Positions 8,853-16,435 of a DNA stretch of 64,000 bases are shown here, piece by piece; position 1 is the stretch's first letter; each line of letters starts with the position of its first letter. Source of the DNA: Anaeromyxobacter soli (GTDB lineage: Bacteria; Myxococcota; Myxococcia; Myxococcales; Anaeromyxobacteraceae). The notes below the pieces were generated by a model that made no database searches, was not told the DNA's origin, and was given only the letters and a program-made list of their open reading frames with translations. The position numbers and the translations under genes are program-made. The DNA is taken from positions 1 through 64,000 of the forward strand of contig NZ_JAKZLF010000014.1 of NCBI RefSeq assembly GCF_022808855.1, read 5' to 3'.

Positions 8853-9503
8853 GTGACGCTCGAGCACCTCGTCCGCGCGCCGGCGCCCGCCCGCTCCCAC
8901 CCGCCGCTCCTGCTCCTCCTGCACGGGCTCGGCTCGGACGAGCGGGACCTCTTCGCGCTCGCGCCGTGGCTCGACCGCCGCTTCCTCGTCGTGTCGGCGC
9001 GGGCGCCCTATGCCATGACGCCCTCCGGCTTCGCCTGGTACGTGCTCGACCGGAGCGCGACGCCCACCACGCTCGATCCGGCCGAGGTCGAGGCGAGCCG
9101 CGAGGCGCTCGCGGAGGCCGTCCCCGAGCTGTGCGGGGCGTACGGCGCGGATCCGGCGCGGGTGTTCTTGTTCGGGTTCTCGCAGGGCGCGGTGATGAGC
9201 TACGCGCTCGCCCTCGCGCGCCCCGAGCTCGTGCGCGGCCTCGTGGCCCACTCCGGCCGCGTGCTGCCGCAGAGCCTCTCCCGCGCCGCGCCCGCGCCCG
9301 CGCTCGCCCGGCTCGAGGCGCTCGTGCTGCACGGCAGGGACGACGCAGTCATCCCCGTGGAGCGCGGCCGCGAGGCGAGGGCGCTCCTCGCGCCGCTCCT
9401 CGGGACGCGCGTCGAGTACCGGGAGTATCCGATCGGCCACACGATCTCCGAGGAGAGCCTCGCAGACGCGAACGCCTGGCTCGCCGCCCGCGCGGGCGAG
9501 TGA
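8853..9503 (+). CDS. Phospholipase/carboxylesterase-type alpha/beta hydrolase
   Basis: 216-residue cytosolic serine esterase of the carboxylesterase/acyl-protein thioesterase-like family. LLLLLHGLGSDERDL gives the oxyanion-hole region, GFSQGAV the nucleophilic Ser, and the late GRDDAVIP and GHTI segments the Asp and His. The GTG at 8853 is the only start that keeps the first strand intact. Natural substrate unknown. Confidence 0.85.
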   Translation: MTLEHLVRAPAPARSHPPLLLLLHGLGSDERDLFALAPWLDRRFLVVSARAPYAMTPSGFAWYVLDRSATPTTLDPAEVEASREALAEAVPELCGAYGADPARVFLFGFSQGAVMSYALALARPELVRGLVAHSGRVLPQSLSRAAPAPALARLEALVLHGRDDAVIPVERGREARALLAPLLGTRVEYREYPIGHTISEESLADANAWLAARAGE

Positions 9504-9571
9504 CGGCGCGGGCCGCCGGAGGGAGGGGCCGCCGGATCGACAGGCAGGCCCGCCCGTGCTCTCCTCCGCGC

Positions 9572-10777
9572 GTGCCTGCGCTCCCGGCGGCCCTCCGCTC
9601 CCGCGACTTCAGGAACCTCCTCTTCGGCCAGGTCGTCTCGACCACGGGCACGCAGATGCAGCACGTCGCCATCGTCTGGCAGCTCTACGTGCTCACCCGC
9701 TCGCCGCTCGCGCTCGGGCTCCTCGGCTTCTTCCGCGTCGCTCCGGTCATCGCCTTCGCGCTCGGCGGCGGGGTCGTGGCGGACGCGGTCGACCGCCGCC
9801 GGCTCATGCTCGTCACCCAGACGCTGCTCGCCTCGGTGTCCGTCACGCTCGCGGTGACGAGCCACCTCGGCCTCGCGACGCCCGGCCTCCTCTACGGCCT
9901 CGTGGCGGTCGGCGCGGCGGCCATCGCCTTCGACAACCCGGCGCGGCAGGCGCTCGTGCCGCTCCTCGTGCCGCCCGAGCACCTCTCCGGCGCGCTCTCG
10001 CTCGCGTTCACGGGCTGGCAGGTGGCGAACGTCGTGGGCCCCGCGCTCGGGGGCGTGCTCCTCGCCTGGGGCGGCGTGGTCACGCTGTACGCGCTCGACG
10101 CGGCCTCGTTCCTCGCCGTGATCGGCGCGCTCCTCGTCATGCGCCACCGCGCGCCGCCGCGCGCGACTCCGCTCGGGCTCGGCGCCGTGAAGGAGGGCCT
10201 CGCCTTCCTGCGCCGCGCCCCGGTCATCCGCACGACGATGCTGCTCGACTTCTTCGCGACGTTCTTCGGCGGCTCGATGCTGCTCATGCCCATCTTCGCG
10301 GACCAGCTCCTCCGCGTCGGCCCTCGCGGCCTCGGGGTCCTCTACGCCGCGCAGCCCGCCGGCGCGGCCCTCGCGGGCGCGTTCCTCGCCACCCGCTCGC
10401 TCCCGCGGCGCGAGGGGCGCGCGGTGCTGTGGGCGGTCGGCGCCTACGGCGGCGCCATCGCGGTGTTCGGCGCCTCGCGCTCCTTCCCGCTCTCGCTCGC
10501 TGCGCTGGCGGCGGCGGGCGCCGCCGACACGGTGAGCACCGTCATCCGCCAGACGCTTCGCCAGCTCCTCACCCCGGACGCGCTCCGCGGGCGGATGGGC
10601 TCCATCAACATGATCTTCTTCATGGGCGGGCCGCAGCTCGGCGAGGTGGAGGCGGGCGCGGTCGCGCGCGCGTTCGGGCCGCGCCTCTCGGTCGCCTCGG
10701 GCGGCCTCCTCTGCATCGCCGCCGCGCTCGTCACCGCGCTCGTGGCACCGGCACTGCGCCGCTACGAGCGCGGCTGA
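9572..10777 (+). CDS. MFS transporter, EntS-like (12 TM)
   Basis: 401-residue major facilitator protein of the MFS_3/enterobactin-exporter-like group: start RSRDFRNLLFGQ, the typical opening of this subfamily, the loop motif VADAVDRRRLML between TM2 and TM3, and about 12 hydrophobic segments. Probably a small-molecule exporter; the cargo cannot be told. The GTG at 9572 is chosen because it directly precedes the conserved N-terminus. A second exporter follows 150 bases later. Confidence 0.85.
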   Translation: MPALPAALRSRDFRNLLFGQVVSTTGTQMQHVAIVWQLYVLTRSPLALGLLGFFRVAPVIAFALGGGVVADAVDRRRLMLVTQTLLASVSVTLAVTSHLGLATPGLLYGLVAVGAAAIAFDNPARQALVPLLVPPEHLSGALSLAFTGWQVANVVGPALGGVLLAWGGVVTLYALDAASFLAVIGALLVMRHRAPPRATPLGLGAVKEGLAFLRRAPVIRTTMLLDFFATFFGGSMLLMPIFADQLLRVGPRGLGVLYAAQPAGAALAGAFLATRSLPRREGRAVLWAVGAYGGAIAVFGASRSFPLSLAALAAAGAADTVSTVIRQTLRQLLTPDALRGRMGSINMIFFMGGPQLGEVEAGAVARAFGPRLSVASGGLLCIAAALVTALVAPALRRYERG

Positions 10778-10927
10778 AGTGGCGCGGGCGCTCGGGCCAA
10801 GGGGCTGCGGCCCATGGAGCGCCCCACGTCGCGCGTCCGCTGCGCGCTCCCGCGCTTGAGGCCACTCGACGCGGCGCGGCCCGCCGAAGCCCGGCCCCCG
10901 GCGCTGCGCCGCCTTAAGGTTCGCGGG

Positions 10928-12373
10928 GTGCGGGAGACGGTGCGCTACGGCAGCCGGGCGGGGAGGGGCGTGCTCCTCGTGGCGATCCTCGGCTCGGGGC
11001 TCGCGTTCCTCGACTCGACCGTGGTGAACGTGATCCTCCCGGTCCTCGGCCGGGAGCTCGGCGCGGGCCTCTCGGCGCTGCAGTGGACGCTCGACGGCTA
11101 CCTGCTCACCCTCTCCGCGCTCCTCCTCCCCGGCGGCGCCCTCGGCGATCGCTACGGGCGCCGCCGCGTGTTCACCATCGGGCTCGCCTGGTTCGCGGTC
11201 GCCTCGCTCCTCTGCGGCGTCGCCCCGAACGCCGGCGCGCTCGTCTTGTTCCGGGCGGTGCAGGGGGTGGGCGCGGCGCTGCTCGTGCCCGGGAGCCTCG
11301 CCCTGCTGCGGAGCTGCTTCGCGCCGGAGGAGCAGGGGCGCGCCATCGGGGCCTGGGCGGGCCTCTCCGGCGTGACGACCGCGTTCGGGCCGCTCCTCGG
11401 CGGCTGGCTCGCCGAGGCCGTGTCCTGGCGCGCCGTCTTCCTCGTGAACCTCCCGATCGCCGCGCTCGGCATCTGGGCGGCGGTGCGCTTCGTCCCGGAG
11501 TCCCGCGCGCCCGTGGCGCGCCGGCTCGACGTCGCGGGCGCGGTCCTCGCCGCCCTCGGGCTCGGCGCGGTCACCTACGCGCTCATCGAGGCGACCGGCG
11601 AGGGCGGCGGCGGACGGGTGACGGTGGCTGCGCTCGCGGGATCCCTCGCGCTCGTCGCGTTCGTCCTCGTGGAGCGCCGTCCGTCGGCCATGCTCCCCCT
11701 GTCGCTCTTCCGCTCCCTCCAGTTCACCGGGGCGAACGCGGCCACGCTCGCGCTCTACTTCGGGCTCGGCGGCGCGACCTTCCTCCTCATGCTCCAGCTC
11801 CAGCGGAGCCTGGGCTGGTCGCCGCTCGCCTCCGGCGCGGCGCTCCTCCCGCTCACCGCCTGCCTCCTCGTGCTCTCGCCGTGGTCGGGCCGGCTCGCGG
11901 GGCGCGTCGGGAACCGCCCGCTCATGGCGTCGGGCGCGCTCGTCGCGGGGCTCGGTCTCGCGCTCCTCGCCCGGGCCGTGCCGGGCGTGAGCTACCTCGG
12001 GGGCGTCCTCCCGGGCGTGGCGACGCTCGGCGTGGGGCTCGGCCTCGCGGTCGCCCCGCTCACCGCGGCGGCGCTCTCCGCCGTCGAGGCGGAGCGGGCT
12101 GGCGTCGCCTCGGGCGTGAACAACGCCGTCGCGCGCGCGGCCGGTCTCCTCGCCGTGGCGGTGCTGCCCCTCGCCGCCGGCATCGCCCCGGCGGACGTCG
12201 CCTCCGGCCAGCTCACAGAGGGTTTCCAGCGCGCCATGGCGATCTCCGCGGCCCTCTGCGGCGTGGGCGGCGCGCTCGCCTGGGCCACCGTCGAGCGCGG
12301 CCGGGGAGGAGCGCGCCCCCGCGCGCGGCGGGCCGCCGTGGTCCCGCGCGTCGCGGCCGGACGGCCGAGGTGA
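10928..12373 (+). CDS. MFS drug exporter, DHA2/EmrB-like (14 TM)
   Basis: 481-residue transporter of the DHA2 family. TM1 carries AFLDSTVVNVILP and the signature GDRYGRRRVF follows TM2. A motif-C-like Gly-rich segment (GLSGVTTAFGPLLGGWL) marks it as an antiporter-type exporter, and about 14 hydrophobic helices can be counted. The GTG at 10928 is preceded by TTAAGG at a suitable distance; an ATG at 10814 in frame would add a Pro/Arg-rich leader unlike the family. No EmrA-type membrane-fusion gene lies beside it. Confidence 0.85.
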   Translation: MRETVRYGSRAGRGVLLVAILGSGLAFLDSTVVNVILPVLGRELGAGLSALQWTLDGYLLTLSALLLPGGALGDRYGRRRVFTIGLAWFAVASLLCGVAPNAGALVLFRAVQGVGAALLVPGSLALLRSCFAPEEQGRAIGAWAGLSGVTTAFGPLLGGWLAEAVSWRAVFLVNLPIAALGIWAAVRFVPESRAPVARRLDVAGAVLAALGLGAVTYALIEATGEGGGGRVTVAALAGSLALVAFVLVERRPSAMLPLSLFRSLQFTGANAATLALYFGLGGATFLLMLQLQRSLGWSPLASGAALLPLTACLLVLSPWSGRLAGRVGNRPLMASGALVAGLGLALLARAVPGVSYLGGVLPGVATLGVGLGLAVAPLTAAALSAVEAERAGVASGVNNAVARAAGLLAVAVLPLAAGIAPADVASGQLTEGFQRAMAISAALCGVGGALAWATVERGRGGARPRARRAAVVPRVAAGRPR

Positions 12374-12578
12374 GCGCCGAGGAGGGCGCGCAGTATCCCG
12401 CCCGGCTCGCGCCGGCGCCCGCCCCCCTGTCCGGCGAGGGCCAGCGCCGCCGCACGAGGAGCCGGGCCGCACCCACGGGTCGGTCGATGACGTTCGGTGA
12501 AGCCTCCACGGAGGGTGTCGTGTTGTCCTCCGCGCGCGTTATCTCCACCCTTGGCGAGGCTCGAACGCTGGAGGGTTC

Positions 12579-14882
12579 ATGCGCAGGCAGCTCCTCGTGT
12601 CGCGCGGCTGGCTGCAGGCCGCGCTGCTCGTCATGCTCGTCGGCTTCGGCATCCTCGGGGTGCTCGCCTACCGGACCTACACGGCGACGCCGCCCATCCC
12701 GGAGCGGGTCGTCGGCCCGGCGGGGCGGGTGGTCTTCACGCGGGACGACGTCCTCTCGGGGCAGGAGCTCTTCCTGGGACGGGGCCTCATGTCGTACGGC
12801 TCGGTCTTCGGCCACGGCGGCTACCTCGGGCCGGACTTCACCGCCGACTACCTCCGGCGCACCGCCCGCTTCATGGCGCGCCGCAACGGCGAGCCGGAGC
12901 GGGCGGGCGGCCCGAAGACCTGGGCCGAGCTGCAGACGAACCGCTACGACCCGGCGAGCGACACGCTCCGCTTCACCGAGGGTCAGGCGCTCGCCTTCGA
13001 GCACTACCGCGAAGAGCTCGCGGCGTTCTTCGCCCAGCCGAGCGCGCGGACCGGGCTCGCGCGAGACGTCGTCTCGGGGCCGGAGGACGTCCGGCTGCTC
13101 ACCGCGTTCTTCGCCTGGAGCGCCTGGGCGGCCGCCGCCCGGCGCCCCGGCCAGGACTATTCGTACACCAACAACTGGCCGCCCGAGCCCCTCGTCCAGA
13201 ACGTCCCGACTGGCCCGATGGTGGTGTGGAGCGTGCTCTCGCTCATCGCCCTCCTCGCGGGGACCGGGCTCCTCTTCGCCGCCTTCGGCCGCTGGCGGTT
13301 CCTCGGCTGGCAGGGGCGCGAGTCGCAGACCCTCACCTTCCGCCGCCCCGAGGAGGTGCCGCTCACGCCCTCGCAGCGCGCGACCGGCTGGTTCTTCCTC
13401 GTCATGGCGCTGCTCTTCCTCCTGCAGACGCTGGTGGGCGGGGCGACGCAGCACTACCGCGCCGAGCTCTCGAACTTCTTCGGCGTGGACCTCGCCGCGC
13501 TGCTCCCCTTCAACGTCGTGCGGAGCTGGCACCTGCAGCTCGCGATCTTCTGGGTGGCGACGAGCTACCTCGCCGCCGGCATCTTCCTCGCGCCCATGAT
13601 CGCCGGGCGCGAGCCGCCCGGGCAGCGCGCGCTCGCCTTCGCGCTGCTCGGCGCGCTGGCGGTGGTGGTGGTGGGGAGCATGATCGGCGAGCTCGCCGGG
13701 ATCCACGGCTGGACGCGGAGCATCTGGTTCGGGAACCAGGGCTTCGAGTACCTGGAGCTCGGCCGCTTCTGGCAGGTGCTGCTCATCCTCGGGCTCTTCG
13801 CCTGGGTGGCGATCCTGTTCCGGGCGCTGCGCCCCCGCCTCGCGCGCGAGCACCTCGGCAACATGCCCTGGCTGTTCTTCTTCGCCGCGCTCGCGATCCC
13901 CGCGTTCTATGCGGTCGGGCTGCTCGCCCACCCGCGCGGCCACTTCACGGTCACCGACTACTGGCGCTTCTGGGTGGTGCACCTGTGGGTCGAGGACTTC
14001 CTCGAGCTCTTCACCACGGTCGTCGTCGCCTACCTGTTCGTGCTGCTCGGGGTGGTCGCCGAGCGGATCGCGCTCCGGCTCATCTACCTCGAGATCATCC
14101 TCTACTCGGTGGGGGGCGTGGTCGGGACCATGCACCACGTCTACTTCTCGGGCGAGCCCGCGGAGCACATGGCGCTCGGCGCCTTCTTCTCCGCGGCGGA
14201 GGTCATCCCGCTCACCCTCCTCACCTTCGAGGCGTGGAGCTTCCTCTCCCTGGGCCGCGAGCAGCAGGCGGGCGCCGTGCGGTTCCCGCATCGCTGGGCC
14301 GTCGCGTTCCTCGCCTCGGTGGGGTTCTGGAACTTCGTCGGCGCCGGGATCTTCGGCTTCCTCATCAACCTGCCCATCGTGAGCTACTACCAGATCGGCA
14401 CGGCCCTCACCGCGAACCACGGCCACGCGGCGATGATGGGCGTCTACGGCATGCTCGCGGTGGGGCTCGCGCTGTTCGGGCTCCGCTACCTCGTCCCGCC
14501 GGAGCGCTGGTCGGACCGGCTCGCGGCGGTGAGCTTCTGGTCGCTCAACGTCGGCCTGGGCTGGATGGTGTTCGCGACGCTCTTCCCCATCGGCGTCCTG
14601 CAGCTTCACCGCTCGGTCACGGTGGGCTACTGGGAGGCGCGCGCGCTGGAGTTCCTCACCGCGCGGCCGCTGACGTGGTTCGAGTGGGCGCGCCTCCCCG
14701 GCGATGCGCTCTTCATCGTGGGCGGCGTGCTCCCGGTCGTCATCCTCGCCTGGCGCGGCGTGCGCGCCCGGACGCGGCCGCTCCCCGCCGCGCTCCCCGA
14801 GAGCCCCCTCTTCACCGACGTCGCGGGGGGCCCGCCCGGCGGCGCGCCCGCGCCGGGGCACCCCGCGCCGGAGCGGCTCTAG
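12579..14882 (+). CDS. norZ: Quinol-dependent nitric oxide reductase (qNOR)
   Basis: 767-residue single-subunit NO reductase of the inner membrane, reducing 2 NO to N2O with quinol. The N-terminal extension with one TM and a periplasmic domain, then a heme-copper-oxidase-like NorB core, is the qNOR arrangement, and the length is typical. Metal-ligand regions are visible: RSWHLQLAIFW, VVHLWVEDFLELF, GTMHHVYFSGEP with its His pair, and GHAAMMGVYGM; the Glu of SAAEVIPL also fits the NorB pattern. GGAGGG precedes the ATG. A histidine kinase follows, and no norR- or nsrR-like gene is adjacent, so control of expression is not evident. Confidence 0.93.
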   Translation: MRRQLLVSRGWLQAALLVMLVGFGILGVLAYRTYTATPPIPERVVGPAGRVVFTRDDVLSGQELFLGRGLMSYGSVFGHGGYLGPDFTADYLRRTARFMARRNGEPERAGGPKTWAELQTNRYDPASDTLRFTEGQALAFEHYREELAAFFAQPSARTGLARDVVSGPEDVRLLTAFFAWSAWAAAARRPGQDYSYTNNWPPEPLVQNVPTGPMVVWSVLSLIALLAGTGLLFAAFGRWRFLGWQGRESQTLTFRRPEEVPLTPSQRATGWFFLVMALLFLLQTLVGGATQHYRAELSNFFGVDLAALLPFNVVRSWHLQLAIFWVATSYLAAGIFLAPMIAGREPPGQRALAFALLGALAVVVVGSMIGELAGIHGWTRSIWFGNQGFEYLELGRFWQVLLILGLFAWVAILFRALRPRLAREHLGNMPWLFFFAALAIPAFYAVGLLAHPRGHFTVTDYWRFWVVHLWVEDFLELFTTVVVAYLFVLLGVVAERIALRLIYLEIILYSVGGVVGTMHHVYFSGEPAEHMALGAFFSAAEVIPLTLLTFEAWSFLSLGREQQAGAVRFPHRWAVAFLASVGFWNFVGAGIFGFLINLPIVSYYQIGTALTANHGHAAMMGVYGMLAVGLALFGLRYLVPPERWSDRLAAVSFWSLNVGLGWMVFATLFPIGVLQLHRSVTVGYWEARALEFLTARPLTWFEWARLPGDALFIVGGVLPVVILAWRGVRARTRPLPAALPESPLFTDVAGGPPGGAPAPGHPAPERL

Positions 14883-14900
14883 CGAGCGACCCGCCTGGGA

Positions 14901-14938
14901 GGAGGCGACGTGGGGCGAAGACGCACCCCGTCGCCTCC
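14901..14938 (+). terminator. Long hairpin after norZ
   Basis: GGAGGCGACG (14901-14910) pairs with CGTCGCCTCC (14929-14938) and the stem continues inward by three G-C pairs past a bulged T. There is no T-run, but the 13-bp stem 19 bases after the norZ stop suggests at least partial separation from the downstream kinase gene. Confidence 0.6.
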
Positions 14939-14985
14939 CCGTATGAGAGGGAAGAGCCCGCCCGCTCGCCGGGTTGCCTAGCTGC

Positions 14986-16338
14986 GTGCCCGCTCGTCCG
15001 GTGACCGGCTTCGTCGCCGCCATCCTCGCCATCGTCGTGGCGGTGGGGGTGTACCTGGCGGTCGCGAAGTCGCGTCAGGAGAACGCCGCGCGCGCCGCCG
15101 AGTCGACCGACGCGGTGCTCGCCCTCGAGCGGCTGGACGCCGCCGTCCGCGAGGCCGAGAGCAGCCACCGCGGCTATCTGCTCGTGCGCGGCCCCGCCGA
15201 GCTCGCCCGGCACGAGCGGGCGGTGGCCGCGATCCGCGTCGAGCTCGCGTCGCTCACCCAGCGGGCGTCACGGGAGCCGCAGCGGCGCGCGCCCACCGAC
15301 GCGCTCGTCGGGCGGGTCGATGCCGCGCTCGCGGCCATGGCCGAGGAGCGGCGCGCCCACGACGCCGCGCTCCTCACCGGCGCCTCCTGGCACCCCACCA
15401 CCGACCCTCACCTCCTCGACGACATGGAGCACGCCCGCGGCGAGCTCGTGGCGCTCGAGGTCGGCGCGCTCGAGCAGCGCGAGCGCGCCTGGTCGGGCAA
15501 GACCGCCCTCGGCGACGCGGTGTTCCTCGTCGCGAACCTCGCGCTCGCCGCGGTGCTCCTGCTCGCCGCGCGGAGCGTCCGCCAGGCCCTGCGCGCGCAC
15601 GAGGAGCGCGAGCGCGAGCGGCGCGTCGCCCTCGAGGTGCAGGCGCGGATCCTCGGCATCGTCGGCCACGACCTGCGCACGCCGCTGTCCGCCATCGAGG
15701 CCGGCGCGACGCTGCTCTCGCGACGGACGCTGCCGCCGGCGGAGGCGCGCACGCTCGCCCGCATCCTGTCGAGCTCGCGCCGCATGGCCCGGATGATCGG
15801 CGACCTGCTCGACTTCACGCGCGTGCGCGACGCCGGCGGCATCCCGCTCGCCCCGCGCGCGATGGACCTGCGCGAGGTCTGCCGCCCGGTGGTGGACGAG
15901 GCGGCGCTCCGGCACGGACCCGACGCGGTCGCGCTCTCCCTCGACGGGAACCTCTCCGGCGCGTGGGACCCCGACCGGCTCCAGCAGGCGATCGCGAACC
16001 TCGTCTCGAACGCGCTCCAGTACCAGCCGGCGGGCACGCCGGTGCGCCTGCGCGCCGCCGGCGAGGCCGACGCGGTGCGCGTGGAGGTCGAGAACGACGG
16101 CCCGCCCATCCCGCCCGAGGCGACGCGCGCCATCTTCGAGCCGTTCCGGCGCGGCGACGTCCGCCAGGCCGGCGCCGACGGGCTCGGCCTGGGGCTCTTC
16201 ATCGTCCGGACCATCGTCGAGGCGCACGGCGGCCGGGTGGACGTCGCGTCGGGCCCGGGCCGCCCGACCCGCTTCACCGTCCGGCTGCCGCGCACCGGCG
16301 GGCTTCGCCCGGCGGTGTACAGCGCCGGCGCCCGGTGA
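14986..16338 (+). CDS. Membrane sensor histidine kinase with CHASE3-like sensor
   Basis: About 450-residue orphan kinase. TM1 (VTGFVAAILAIVVAVGVYLA) and TM2 (FLVANLALAAVLLLAA) bracket a helical extracytoplasmic domain with ESSHRGYLLVRG, the CHASE3-type signature. Then come the H-box (GHDLRTPLSAIEA), N-box (NLVSNALQYQP) and G-boxes (GLGLGLFIV). No HAMP domain is obvious and there is no receiver domain. Start is uncertain: TTG 14974, GTG 14986 and GTG 15001 are all in frame without a clear Shine-Dalgarno. It follows norZ by 100 bases; a link to NO stress is only suggested by position. Confidence 0.85.
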   Translation: MPARPVTGFVAAILAIVVAVGVYLAVAKSRQENAARAAESTDAVLALERLDAAVREAESSHRGYLLVRGPAELARHERAVAAIRVELASLTQRASREPQRRAPTDALVGRVDAALAAMAEERRAHDAALLTGASWHPTTDPHLLDDMEHARGELVALEVGALEQRERAWSGKTALGDAVFLVANLALAAVLLLAARSVRQALRAHEERERERRVALEVQARILGIVGHDLRTPLSAIEAGATLLSRRTLPPAEARTLARILSSSRRMARMIGDLLDFTRVRDAGGIPLAPRAMDLREVCRPVVDEAALRHGPDAVALSLDGNLSGAWDPDRLQQAIANLVSNALQYQPAGTPVRLRAAGEADAVRVEVENDGPPIPPEATRAIFEPFRRGDVRQAGADGLGLGLFIVRTIVEAHGGRVDVASGPGRPTRFTVRLPRTGGLRPAVYSAGAR

Positions 16339-16435
16339 AGCGGTCCCGCAGAGACGCCCGGACGCCTTTCGCCACGCAGCGCCGGGGCGACCTCGGAGAC
16401 GGCGCTCGCGAGGCCACCGCGGCGGGCGCGAGGGC

